Below are positions 20,801 through 32,053 of a stretch of 64,000 bases of DNA, piece after piece (position 1 is the stretch's first letter; the number at the start of each line of letters is the position of its first letter). The DNA is taken from positions 62,001-126,000 of the forward strand of contig JAFEMH010000333.1 of the NCBI GenBank assembly GCA_022495995.1. The letters run 5' to 3'. The notes under the pieces are model-generated. The model saw only the letters and a program-made list of their open reading frames with translations, was not told the origin of the DNA and searched no databases. Both the position numbers and the translations under genes were made by a program. The DNA is from Adenophora triphylla var. japonica (Eukaryota > Streptophyta > Magnoliopsida > Asterales > Campanulaceae).

Positions 20801-23800
20801 ATTTGTTGTTAAAAGAATTGCTGAAGGGAAATGTTAATCTGCAGTGAGAAAGGGCTACACATCTCTTCTAATGGGATGGTGGTAGTCTATTATTTTGAAA
20901 CAAAATAAGATTATTATATAAAAACAGGAAGGTATAATATTTTTTTTTTGCTAATTTAACTATCCTGATGAAAATTTTAAACTTGTTATTGATACATCAT
21001 TATAAATACTTTCAATAACATTTTTTGGATTTTCGTTAGGCTAATCAAATTAAACTAAAATTATTGCTCAAAGTACCTTCGCGTTGACAACCAAAAAAGT
21101 AGGAATATCATTTTGAGGCCGAGAGAGTACTACCCAAATTCCTCCAAAGGCTCTTCAATCAATTACAAGGGTTCATTTTTCAACAGCATATATAAAGAGA
21201 TCGGCAAAGCTTACCTGAGCAATCTTCAAGCTTCTCTACAGGTAGGATAAATCTCTAAACTAGGGATGCTACGAGTTAGCATCACTCTATCCGACAAAGT
21301 CCCACTTTATCCACCAGGGGCAGAGGTAGGATTTGGCATAAGAGGGCAATTGCCCCACCCCCCCCCCCCATTAACTTTTTAAATGTATCAAATTAGTACT
21401 AATAAATTTTTATAAAATTGATTTTTACCATTAAATTTGTATTTTGCCCCCCTTTTGATCAATAAAAAATAACACTACATTTTATTTTTGCCCCCATTTA
21501 AACTACATTTACATTTTATATCATAGTGTTCTAAATTAAATATATTTTTGCCCCCGTTTCAAAAAATCCTGGCTCCGCCAGCTATCCACCATTGTTGACA
21601 GTACACCCTCTAGGTTCACCACATATTCCCCTATTTTACAAGATCAAACCAGATTCTTACCCAACTTTACTTTTGTTAGCCAATCCACAAATAGAGATTA
21701 AAAGTAAAAAGGAAGAACTGGGAATTGTGGAAGATTTTACTAATATTAGAGAGAACGTTAGGCTTCCCCCATCCATACAGCTTGTCCATTTATGAGTCAG
21801 ATGAACATACACAAAGAACTCCATTCTTGGGGGCGGGAGGAGTAAGATCCTTAACACTCCATTCATACCATCCATACGGTCCCTCTTTTTCCTTGAAACA
21901 CTCAAATTAAACAAAAGCTTGAAAACCGAGGCTACTATTCATCGATTTCAAGATCAAGTGAATCTGAATCATATCCTTTTCTGCTCAATTTATGTCTCCG
22001 AGGAATATCTTCCACTTGATGCCTTTTGCAAATCCTAGTTGCCAAAAGTGACTACCGACTCAATTAGACATAAAAAAAAAAAAAAAAAAAATCCAGGAAA
22101 ATCCCTATTCACAGTGCCTGAAAACAACTTCTTAAAGCTCCAGAGAAGGTTATAACCTAGTTGATTCACCCTTAAGTTTCTATATTACGGATGCATATAT
22201 TATTTTAAGCATTCATTTATCACGAAGATAAAAAAGAACCACGGAGTTGTTAAGTATGTGTGCGGTTTGGTATATACGAATAGATATAAAGCAGATGAGA
22301 TATATACAACATATAGAGCTATTATTATCCGTCTCCAAGTGATTAATATCGATTGAAGTTATGAACAGTTGAACACTGAAAAAAGATACAATATAAGAGA
22401 TATTACCTCCAAAAGCCTCACCAATGCACTGCAATCCCATACAAACACCAAACAATGGTATGCTAGGTCCAAGCTCTAACACAGTTTGCAATGAAATTCC
22501 AGAATCTTGAGGTGTGCCTACGAGGAAAGGATACATGAACTATAAGGTAAATTATGCAAACAGGCCCAGGGAAAGGAAAAAAGAGAGATTGGTGATAACG
22601 TACCAGGTCCAGGAGATATCAGAATACCTCTTGGATTTTTTCTGCAGAGAGAGAAGTCATGACCATAAGTAATTAAATGATATAGGTAAATTGTAGAAAA
22701 TAGAGTTTTAAGAAGAATTCTTGAATGCAAGAGAAGGGGATAACACCATACATGGATCAATTCAATCAACCTACAAAACTGTTGAGATCCTTACTTTCTT
22801 AGTTCATCCACGCTAAGTTCATCATTGCGGTAAACCTCAAAGTGACACCCCAGCTCTCCCATGTACTGCAGAATAACAAGGGAAATTCCTAAAAGTCTAC
22901 GCATATAAACTATAAATCCCATGTTCACTTGTAACAACTGAAAAGCCAAGAAACTCCAAGGAAATAAGCATTTATCTCTTAAAAGTTTGGCAACTCAGCT
23001 CCATGCTTTGAGACTGGAAGGATATTTGGACGCCTTCAGAATCTGAATATTATTCCGATTTTAAAAGTTGATTTCAGAATGAGTTATCATATCATTGTGG
23101 TAAGAGTTATGACTTATGATTACTCAAGAAATAGATTAGTATCTTGTTCACTCACATAAACAAAGGATATAGACAAAAGTGGTGGCACAAATCAGAGAAA
23201 GATCAATAAAGGCTTTTATTTACTTATAGTAGCATTGGAAAATAAATAGACAGCGAAAAGGGTTCTAAAAAAAATCAACATTTTGTTTCTAACTGTTCAA
23301 ATTTCACAAAACAAAAGACGACGACTTAAACTACTGATCATTGAAGTCTTGACACCTCCCATATAAAAAACACATATTTTCGGTTACAGAGGGCCAGAGA
23401 TTAAGTAGATTTTCAATGGTTTTTCAGTTGTTGCTAATTTTCCCTTCCATGGAGTAAGTATAAAGGTAAATAGTACTGTTGATCCAAGTGAATAGTTATA
23501 CAGACGAACAAGTGAACAACCAGAGTTATCATGTAACCATTACTCCCTCAAATTTCCTATCCATATTTATAGCTATGACTAATAGATACACCAAACCTCA
23601 AAGCAGTCCATATCTTTCAAGAATCAGTTCTAAAGTAGCATATTCATCTAGATTTAATACAGCATTTCAGGCTATACTCAAATAAGGAGAAAAGAAAATG
23701 GATCGATTCAACAAAAAGTACACAAATTGGGCGGAATTGGGCTCATTTTGGACCTCTCCTAGAAATGATAAATTCACAAAACCTCGCACTCAACATTAAT

Positions 23801-24197
23801 TTTGCACAACCAAAATAAATCGAGGTGATTAATAAAAAACAAAAAAAAATGAGGATTGAACTTTCCAACATTTCCCATTCAACCAAACAATAATTAACAG
23901 TTTTTTTAAAAAGGCAAGGTTTTCAAATCAAACCTGGCAAAGATTATATGTGAAGCTGTCATAGTTATCAATGACAACAATTGGGTTCTTCGTCTTATCA
24001 ACCGAAACAACCGGCGGCGGCGCGGTGGACGTCTTCTGGGATAATAAAGCTGACGGCGGCCGCATGGAGGCTTTCCGCGATACGGCAGCCGCCTGCTGAA
24101 AACAAACTGAAACCCTTGTTGGAGTAAGGGATTTACGAGTCAACCCATTTGGCTTTAGCTCCATAAAAGAGGATTGAGAAAAGGTGCAAGCCGCCAT
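17819..24197 (-). CDS. Anthranilate synthase beta subunit (glutamine amidotransferase), plastid
   Basis: Supplies ammonia from glutamine to the alpha subunit, which makes anthranilate from chorismate, the first step of tryptophan synthesis. Seven exons on the minus strand: 24197-23934, 22865-22795, 22641-22604, 22517-22407, 19923-19824, 19083-18948, 17923-17819. Phases agree and give 274 residues, the usual length. A Ser/Thr/Arg-rich plastid transit peptide of about 60 residues precedes the class I amidotransferase domain: [26 protein letters not shown], the nucleophile Cys in [16 protein letters not shown], and the His/Glu of the triad in VQFHPES. All introns have GT..AG ends. I see no stop or frameshift, so the gene looks functional. 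Introns 4-6 hold at least seven MITEs. A 2.5-kb intron 4 separates the catalytic-Cys exon from exon 5. Confidence 0.93.
18045..18403. mobile_element. hAT MITE (anthranilate synthase intron 6)
   Basis: TIRs CAGTGGTGGAGCCACCA and TGGCTCCACCACTG with 8-bp duplications ATCTCTAT and ATCTGTAT (one mismatch). It contains a run of eleven or more G near 18179 and, at 18305-18357, the sequence CAACAACAACAACAAAGCC...GATCTGGGGTTGGCTA, a short repeat also present at 12000-12050. Confidence 0.88.
18584..18829. mobile_element. Stowaway-like MITE, worn right end
   Basis: Left end CTCCCTCCCTCCCAAAAAGA after a TA. A matching worn right end (TCTTTTTAAAAAGGAGGAA) lies near 18811-18829. Within anthranilate synthase intron 6. 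Confidence 0.5.
19327..19762. mobile_element. hAT MITE with a nested Stowaway
   Basis: Left end CAGTGGCAAAGCTAGG, worn right end TGTGGTTCCGCAACTA. Perfect 8-bp target duplications ATCCAAAA at 19319-19326 and 19763-19770 fix the borders. A Stowaway-like element (CTCCGTCCTTAATTTGAATG to ATTCATTTAGGGACGGAGG, 19383-19629) is inserted in it. In anthranilate synthase intron 5. Confidence 0.8.
20660..20885. mobile_element. Probable MITE with CTACCTCCGTCTC ends
   Basis: CTACCTCCGTCTCAATAC at the left after TA, ATGGGATGGTGGTAG at the right. No coding content. In anthranilate synthase intron 4. Confidence 0.45.
20930..21127. mobile_element. Truncated Stowaway MITE
   Basis: Right end TTTTGAGGCCGAGAGAG followed by TA. 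The inside (AACTTGTTATTGATACATC, ATTGCTCAAAGTACCTTCG) matches the MITE at 13302-13550. The left end is missing or very worn. Confidence 0.6.
21315..21581. mobile_element. hAT MITE (anthranilate synthase intron 4)
   Basis: CAGGGGCAGAGGTAGGA at the left, TCCTGGCTCCGCCAG at the right, 8-bp flanks TTATCCAC and CTATCCAC (one mismatch). Contains a run of 13 or so C near 21357. Confidence 0.8.
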
Positions 24198-24339
24198 TGC
24201 TGTGAATTTTTTGAGAACAGAAAGAGATTGAGGGAGACGGGGTACGGTGTGTAGCTTTGATTTGTTTTACTAGAATGTAATTAATTAGGGAAAATTGTAT
24301 TTTAATTAACTGATTTTGTAATTAGGGCAAATCTAACTA

Positions 24340-25759
24340 TCTATAGTATAAATGGTAACTTGTACTTGCTACAGTTTCAATGATCAAATTTTCCATTTTG
24401 CCCTCATTATTAAGTTGTCCCTTTTCCATTTTGCCATTAAAAAAAAAAAAAACAAACAAACAAAAACAAAAACGTGTCATCGAACACGGGCTTAATTAAA
24501 AAAAACGTGTACACAATTAAAAAAAACGCGTGTCTCGAACACGCTACTACTATAGTATAAATGAAGGGTGCCTTTTCAATAGTAGAATGAACAGTTCTAC
24601 ACGCGGAACTTACCATTTTGCCCTCACTATTTACTCCCTTTCCCGTTTTGCCCTTAAAAAAAAAAAAGAAAATTTTGATACCTTGGCAAGGGATTGAACG
24701 GAGGGACAACGAGATTGAACTGAGGGATGACGAGATTGAACGGAGACGGAGAAGAAGTAAGGAATCCCGAATTCCAATCTGAAATTAGGGATTTTACTCA
24801 AATTCCAAATCTCCTAAAATTTCAAATTAGGGCTTTAAAGAAGAAGTGATACCTTGGTGACAATGGTGTTGGTCAGACAGAGCAAGGAGAAGCGATGGTG
24901 AGACAGAGCAAGGAGAAGCGATTCAGTGGCGCCCTTATTTGAGCCACGCCGTTGTTTTGTCGAGGGAGAGAAAGAAAGAATGGATTTTCTTCTATCGAAT
25001 TAGGGCTCGAAAGCACAAGTAGTGAGGCACGCAGCGTGCGCCGTGCGGTAGAGGAACGGCGAGAGAAGGAGTGAGACGGAGAGAGGAACGGCGGTCGGCG
25101 AGAGACGACGATCGAACTGGATTCTGGACAAAGATGAGAGAGGAACGGCGGTGTGTGACTGTGTGTGTGGTAAATGACTAAATGCAAATGGGTTTTTGTT
25201 TTGTTTGTCTCTAGGTTTTTTTTCTGGGTGTGAAGTAAATTAAAATCAGCTGTAAATGCAATGCATAATTGGGATTTTACGTGGTCTTTTGGGGGTTGCG
25301 GGTCGTGCCTAATGCCAAATTTTGCGGGCTTTTAAGTAGTCAAGCCCAGCAGGGTTGAAAACCTTGCGGGCACGGCAAGCTTCGTGGGCCGATGGGCGAG
25401 TTTGCACACCCTTAATCAAAAGTTGATTAAAAAAAATGATATTTTTATTATTTTCAATTTAATCTTTTAAAAAACATTTTGGGCCCTTGATGGGTCTGGA
25501 CTAGCTAACAATGGTCCATTTTAAAACTGAGCCTGCCTGCCTGAAAAACAAAAAGGAAGTCGACAAATCAATGACGTCAATCCACTTCATTAACCTTTCT
25601 AAAATTTAATAAAACGTGGTCCTTGCTAAAGCGGCGAATTTCCCATTTTGCTCTCATACATTTGTCCCTTTTCCATTTTATCCTTAAAAAAAATTAAAAA
25701 AAATTAAATAATAATAATAAAAAAATACCCGTGTCCTTGGACACGGGCATATGTACTAG
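24340..25759 (+). mobile_element. Helitron-like non-autonomous element(s)
   Basis: The left end TCTATAGTATAAATGG follows an A. The right end is a hairpin CCCGTGTCC-TT-GGACACGGG (25728-25747), then eight bases and CTAG before a T, as expected for a Helitron 3' end. Two more copies of similar ends lie inside (hairpin-like CGTGTCATCGAACACGGG at 24474-24491, and ACGCGTGTCTCGAACACGCT then CTATAGTATAAATGAAGG at 24525-24567), so two or three related elements may be nested. The repeated phrase TTTCCATTTTGCCCTC (three forms) is shared. There is no RepHel frame. The GA-rich stretch 24880-25180 could be captured gene leader sequence. Confidence 0.45.
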
Positions 25760-25789
25760 TACTATATTATAGGAGTATATTATAAGCAA

Positions 25790-27760
25790 GAAAGTGGTCA
25801 AAATGAAAATTTGATGCTCAAAAACATCAACATTAAGTGGTTAAATTTGGAAATCAAGGACATTTTAGTCATTTACGTTTATGGCATAAATGTAGATATT
25901 AGACATTGAAATCAACATCAAATGTTTTTGATTGGATGCATGAATTTACGAAAATTTTTTTCCCAAATTCTTTGACCTCAATTATTTTATAATAAAATAA
26001 TCAAAAAAATAATTTACACCAAAATTCATAAAACAATTTCCTCTACAAATAGAGACTAATTTCATTTGATTCGGACACAAAAAAAAATCCTCTTTCTTGA
26101 ATATAAATCAAATATTTTATAATAATTTTTTTAAAATTTTTGTTCCACCTAAAATCATTAAAAAATTTCCTCCAAAAATAGATACTACTTTCATTTTATT
26201 CGGACACAAAAAAAAAATCATCTTCTTTGAAGTGCATGTCAATATTCTAAAAAATAAATGTAGTATAAATAGGTAGTTTGAAAGAGGGAGATGAAGAAGT
26301 GGGTTGAGTTTGATGAAGGAGTGTAGTTTGGGAAAAAAAAAATCATTTAACACATTGTTAGTTATTTTTGGATTTTGATTTTTCTTCCAGAATTAAATAA
26401 TCTAAACTACTCCCTCCGTCCCGCTCCAAATGTCTCAACTTTCCTTTTTGGGCGTCCCATTTAAAATGTCTCAATCCCAAAAAGGAAAGTTTTTATTATT
26501 TTTATACTCTTCCTAACCCCACTCATTTTCTCTCCTACTTTACTTTTACACTCACAATATTCTCTCTCCTAACTATTCCTCCCACTCATTCTCTCTCCTA
26601 TTTAATTTTTCATACTCACAACATTTAACATTTTTCTCTTTCTTACATCACTTTCCTTAATTTTCGCGCTGATCTCATTTTGAGACACTTCGACCGGGAC
26701 GGAGGGAGTACATTAAAAGCAAGAAAGTGGCCAAAATGAAAATTTGACGCTCAAAAACGTCAACATCATCAAGTGGTTAAATTTGGAAATTTGTCAAGGG
26801 TATTTTAGTCATTTACGTTCGTGGCATAAATGTAGATATTAGACATTGAAATCAACATCAAGTGCTTTTGATTGGATTTATGAATTTACGAATTTTTTTC
26901 CCCCAAATTCTTTGACCTCAATTATTTTATAATAAATTAATCAAAAAAAAAATTTTACACCAAAATTTATACTAAATTTTATTCCTCTGCAAATAGAGAC
27001 TAATTTCATTTGATTCGGACACAAAAAAAAAATCTCTTTCTTGAATATAAATCAAATATTTTATAATAATTTTTTTCCACCTAAAATCATTAAAAAATTT
27101 CCTTCAAAAATAGATACTACTTTCATTTGATTCGGACACAAAAAAAAAATTCTATTCTTTGAAGTGCATGTCAATATTCTAAAAAATAAATGTAGTATAA
27201 ATAGGTAGTTTGAAAGAAGGAGATGAAGAAGTAGGTTGGGTTTGATGAAGGAGTGTAGTGTTTGTGAAAAAAAATCATTTAACAAATTGTTAGTTATTTT
27301 TGGATTTTGATTTTTCTTCTCAAAATTAAATAAGTTAAATTGAAAAAGAATATTATAATTATAATTTTGTTCATGATAAGTCAATGTAAACAAATATGAT
27401 ATTTATTTTAAAAAATCCTCTTTTTTTAAATATAAATCAATATTTTATAATAAATTATTTAAAAAAAAATCACCAAAAATCATAAAAAAAAATCCTTAAA
27501 AAATAGAGACTACTTTCATTCGATTTGGACACAAAAAAGAAATTATCTTCTTTGAAGTGCATATCAATATTCTAAAAAATAAAGATAGTATGAATTGATA
27601 TTTTGAAAGAGGGAGATGAAGAAGTGGGTTGGGTTTGATGAGGGGGTGGATTGTTTGGGGAAAAAAATCATTTAGCACAATTGTTAGTTTTTTTAAGATT
27701 TTGATTTTTATTCTCAAAATTAAATAAGTTAAATTGGAAATGAATATTATAATTATGTTC
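25790..27760. repeat. Duplicated AT-rich unit, three copies
   Basis: About 550 bp from 25790 (AAGCAAGAAAGTGGTC) to 26345 recurs at 26715-27295 with about 90% or better identity by eye, and its second half recurs at 27480-27700. Shared blocks include CATTTGATTCGGACAC and GAAGTGCATGTCAATATTC. No gene is seen. The minus-strand frames here are low-complexity Phe/Leu/Ile-rich translations. Confidence 0.8.
26410..26708. mobile_element. Stowaway MITE between duplicated units
   Basis: CTCCCTCCGTCCCGCTCC at the left, CGACCGGGACGGAGGGAG at the right, TA on both sides. The subterminal TGTCTCAA and TTGAGACA words also pair. Confidence 0.87.
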
Positions 27761-27839
27761 ATGATGAGTTAATGTAAACAAATATGATATTTATTTATTA
27801 TTATTATTGTTCGTATACTAATAAATGATATTTATTTTT

Positions 27840-28480
27840 TTATTTACAAAATTAATTATTTGATTGTTACATTGATGGAATGATGTTTTTCTGAATTGTG
27901 ACATATATATAGAGTTAAAATTAAATATCTCTACATATATAGAGTTTCAATCATTCGAAATAAAAAAATATTTACTTATTCATTTATTTAAGTCACTATT
28001 AGATTTATACATAATATATTCTTTTTTTCAAATGATTAAGATAATTATGTATGTATAATTGATTAAATGGAAAAGAGATATGAAATATTTTAGGGGTAAA
28101 ATGAGATTACTCTGTACATATATTACGAAGATAAAGTCTATTAGGTGATGTTTTTTTTTTCCTTTAATTGATTGTAATAAACTTTGTTTACAAAATTAAA
28201 TATTTGGTTGTTACATTGATTGAAGGATGTTTTTCTGAATTGTGAAATATATATATATAGTTGAAATTAAATATCTCTACATATATAGAGTTTCAATCAT
28301 TCGAAATAAAAAAATATTTACTTAATTATTTATTTAAGTCACTATTAGATTTATACATAATATATTTTTCTTTTCAAATGATTAAGATAATTATGTATGT
28401 ATAATTGATTAAGTGGGGAAGAGATATGAAATATTTAAGGGGTGAAATGAGATTACTCTTTTTTTTTTCTTTTTTAGGTG
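27840..28480. repeat. Tandem duplication of about 340 bp, AT-rich
   Basis: The block TTGTTACATTGATGGAATGA...GAGATTACTCT at about 27862-28112 is repeated at about 28206-28457, 343 bp apart, with few changes. Both contain ATATATAGAGTTTCAATCATT. No coding potential. Confidence 0.8.
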
Positions 28481-28658
28481 ATTTTTTTTCCTTTAATTGA
28501 TTGTAATAATCTTTATTGTAAGTTAAAAGAGAACTACTATTGATGTTTGAGTTGAGCTTTCGACGTTTGTGTAGTGTCGTCTATTATATTATTGTGAATG
28601 CAGTTGATTTGTCATTTGATAAAAAAAAATTATTAACAAAAAGTGGATATATACATGA

Positions 28659-29139
28659 CTAAGCACTGAATGCAAAAGCAGGATCATATTGATAAAGAAG
28701 TGCACGAGTGATTCCCGGGAGAACTTTCTTTTTGATTCTAAATTTGAAAGTATTAATTTCTTGAAAGTCTTGAGAGAGACTATCGAGCCGGAAGTCTTCT
28801 AAATCAATCACCTAAAGTCATTTTTCCATCATCAGAAAAATAGCTATGGATATCCATTAGATAGTCTCCCAACTCCGCATAAAAGGTTTGATGGAAACTC
28901 TCGGCCAAAAAACTTTCTAACTGCTCTGGAGTTTTGTTGCAAGGTAAAAAGCTCAAACTTTTTATGTCCGACTCTTCCACCCAACAGCCGGTGCAAATTT
29001 GACATTCGTCATAGCCCAAACTCGATTCCTCATAATATTTCTTGATTTTCAACGAATACTTTTTGTTGCGGCTGGAAAAAGAAGAAGCCCCACCCCTAGG
29101 AATATAGGAATGGGAAGTGAAAGGAAATGTAGTATACAC
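28659..29139 (-). pseudogene. Unrecognised protein fragment, one frameshift
   Basis: Minus-strand frame 29139-28804 (111 residues, acidic, with CQICTGCWVEES and LESFLAESFHQTFYAELGDY) stops at a TGA. A second frame continues without a break from about 28806 to a stop at 28659 (DLEDFRLDSLSQDF..., ending in PGITRALLYQYDPAF). The amino-acid composition of the two looks like one continuous protein split by a one-base frameshift. It may be the last exon of a gene. I do not recognise the family. Confidence 0.4.
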
Positions 29140-29617
29140 GCATATTGATATGTCTGTCCCATATAAAATATAAAGTTTTTGCAGCTACGCAAGGAGAGTA
29201 ACTGAATAATCAATTATATTGAGACAGGTTTAGGCGCCTAAATACCGTACTGGTCAGGTGGGGTGATATTACCGCGTTACTCCAGCAGAAGCCCATCCGC
29301 TCCTATTCGAAGTGAATGGGTACAACAAAAGTAATGCAAGAATCTATACAACATTAAGAGAAAAATATATTCTGCATTCTATTGCTTATAGCATTGCAGC
29401 AGCTGCTGCAGATAATTATGGTTAACGACACTAATGTTGAGAGATAGTGTTAAGAGGAATCAAAGTGTTCGAAAGTTAGATAAAATTTTGTATGTGAATG
29501 TAAGCATCTAATGCATGAGGTTACTTCGCAATTACGTATAATCTTCCAGTATCATAATTTAAAGTATCTTGATGGAAGTTGGATTATAATATTCAGATAG
29601 GACAAACATATAACATA

Positions 29618-29911
29618 CTCCCTCCGTCACCCATCTTAAGAAAAATTGAAATGTCATGGGAATTAAGGAATATTATTATAGTATTAGGAGAGAGAATGAG
29701 TGGAAGAAGTGTTGTGAGTGTGAAAAATTAAATAGGAGAGAGAATGAGTGGAGGGAATAGTAAATTATAATGGTGTTGTGAGTATTAAAATAATGTAGGA
29801 GAGAGAATGAGTGGAGAGAATAGTGATAAAAACTTTCCATTTTGGGAATTCTTAAGATTGGTGGGACGCCCAAAATGGAAAGTTTTCTTAAGATCGGTGG
29901 AATGGAGGGAG
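29618..29911. mobile_element. Stowaway MITE
   Basis: CTCCCTCCGTCACCCATCTT at the left, AAGATCGGTGGAATGGAGGGAG at the right (shortened: ...GGTGGAATGGAGGGAG), TA on both sides. It adjoins an open minus-strand segment at 29914-30010 (VSSYIVDNDVCKFI) of unknown origin. Confidence 0.85.
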
Positions 29912-30065
29912 TATAGTGCAAGGCCTCATTATCAAACCAAAAATAGCTTCGGTCAACTGTATCATGTACAGTCATGATGAACTTGCAGACATCATTATCC
30001 ACAATATAACTGCTCACAACTCTTGCTACTTACAGGCAGGATTCCTCCCAATAGCCTGAACTTTC

Positions 30066-31038
30066 TCAATGAATGTAGGTTGAGCCAGTTAAAAGGCACC
30101 ACAAAGAAAAGAGAAGGGAGGGACGGGGGAGCAGGTGAGGCACCAATAGCACAGTATCCTCTGAATGTCCTGGCTTCTTGCAAAATCCACACAATGTCCC
30201 AAACTGACTTGAAGTCGAACAGTTTGTCGGAGCCGCCACATTTCCTCCTCGGCCTGCTCCCGGGGCTGATGTCCTTGGCTGCCCTCTATTCTGCCCAGAA
30301 CCCTGACCTTGGAATCTATTCTTACTTCCAACTTCAGATTTACTACGATGTTCTTCTATATCATTCATTCTCAATCCGATAGGACATATTCACGGCCGAT
30401 TGGTAGTTGATGAAATCATGCGTCAATAACTGCTTTCGGAACTCTACTCTTAACCCTTTCACGAACCGGTAGATCTGCCTCTCTTCTTCCGGCACCAGAT
30501 GAGGACAATATCGGGCTAACTCTGTAAACTTGGCTGAATACTGTGCTATGGTCATTGTCCCTTGCTCCAATTTCAAGAACTCGACTTCCTTCTTATCCCT
30601 TGTAACCATTGGAATGAAATGATCTCGAAACTTGCGTGTGAAGTTCTCCCAAGTCTGCGGTGTAAGGTCCCGATCTCAGCCATCCTTCACTACTTGCCAC
30701 CAATGCTCAGCAGGTCCTTCTAACTTGAAGACAACGCATCTCACCTTCTCCGCATCCGAGCTCTCCATTGCCGCGAAAATCTTATTCATAGCTTCAAGCC
30801 ATCTCTCCGCCTTCAATGGATCCGGATCTCCATTGAAACTCGGGGGCGACATCTTCACAAATTTCTCTAGTCCGTGCCCTTGCCTACCTTCTGGTTGCTG
30901 TTGAGCCCTACCTTGATTTGCCATACCTTGAAGAAATACTCGGAACATGTCCATCATTTCTGCATTCGAATTACCAACATTGCCCAAAGTCCGCTGCTGA
31001 TCATCATCATTTCTCGCCATTAGAACGAACTCCTGCAT
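30066..31038 (-). pseudogene. Chromovirus-like gypsy gag, frameshifted and truncated
   Basis: The minus-strand frame from 31038 contains PPSFNGDPDPLKAERWLEAM, DAEKVRCVVFKLEGPAEHWW (retrotransposon gag core), then after a frameshift near 30660 VEFLKLEQGTMTIAQYSAKF, YCPHLVPEEERQIYRFVKGL, and a zinc knuckle CGFCKKPGH with another frameshift before its last cysteine. It follows a primer binding site and the LTR at 31119, so this is the 5' part of that element. Protease, reverse transcriptase, integrase and the 3' LTR are absent: similarity ends near 30066. The Tekay/Del type is inferred from the gag wording and the tRNA-Met primer site. Confidence 0.8.
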
Positions 31039-31118
31039 GAAACACTCGGCGTCAGTTATCGCACACTCTCACTCAGCTAGACTCTACCCGTGAACTCTAA
31101 CCGAGCTCTGATACCAAC

Positions 31119-32053
31119 TGTGAGGACCCCGACCCGGAACCAACACGTGTCCCGAGTTGGAGCGTCCCCAAACTAACTCCAAACTTCCTAGATTTTTAAA
31201 ACTTTAATTTAACTTACATACTTAAACATACTTAACATAACCATTTCAAAATAACTCCATTCCTCTCCACATTGGAGGAAGAGTTGAACAACTTTAAAAG
31301 TAACCACCTGTTTTAGTTACAAAAAATTTCGGTTATAACGTAGAAACTAAGTTTTTATATACACAAACTCCATAAAGGAATTATACCAAAATACATCTTT
31401 CTACGCCAACCTATACATACCCCGACAATCCCAAAATACCACTTCCAAACTCCTTTTCGTCCTTACTTGGCCGGTCCGCCTGTCTCGGGATCTAAAAACA
31501 TTATAGGGAGAGGGGTGAGAATATATCTTAGCAAGCTATTATGAATGTAGCAATATGCCAAGCAAGATGCAACATATAACAAGGTGCATATAACACATTG
31601 AAAAAGCTGTAAACACCTTACATTACCTCGGTTTACCTTTTCCCGTCTGAACCATAGTCGTACAACATTGGATATAAAACCCCACTCATTAGTGAACTGC
31701 TTGAGCATTATTCACTTCTTATAAGACCCGTTTTTCAGGGAACCATATAAGATACTAGCAACTATGTAAGGCTTTTGGCTCAATACAGATGCTATAACCC
31801 CAATCTGTGGCCACATACGGGAACAGTCACAGGTATAACATAAACCGATCACATTAGGTCACACTTTCCATAATTGATCGTATTATGCTATACCCCCAAA
31901 CATCAGCTGATTAACACAAGTTCAAGCACATAATAGTTACTTGAAATAAAATCCACAAAAAGGGATAAGAAATATAACCACATGGTAAATTATACTCATG
32001 GTCAACCAATATCATAGTGCAACATTTATTTAATACACTATGCATAGCACAAT
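31119..32053 (-). mobile_element. Outer gypsy LTR, part 1 (3' portion)
   Basis: The minus-strand LTR ends ...GGTCCTCACA at 31119, two bases before the primer binding site TGGTATCAGAGC (31116-31105). It is broken at 32053 by the Athila-like element and resumes at 58536. The total rebuilt length is about 2.4 kb. It is homologous to the LTR at the left edge of the window. Confidence 0.85.

Noticed and set aside
24873..25187. Minus-strand frame of 104 codons as a gene
   Set aside because: Ser/Leu/Pro-rich reading of a GA-rich stretch inside a Helitron-like element, with no domain and no supporting structure.
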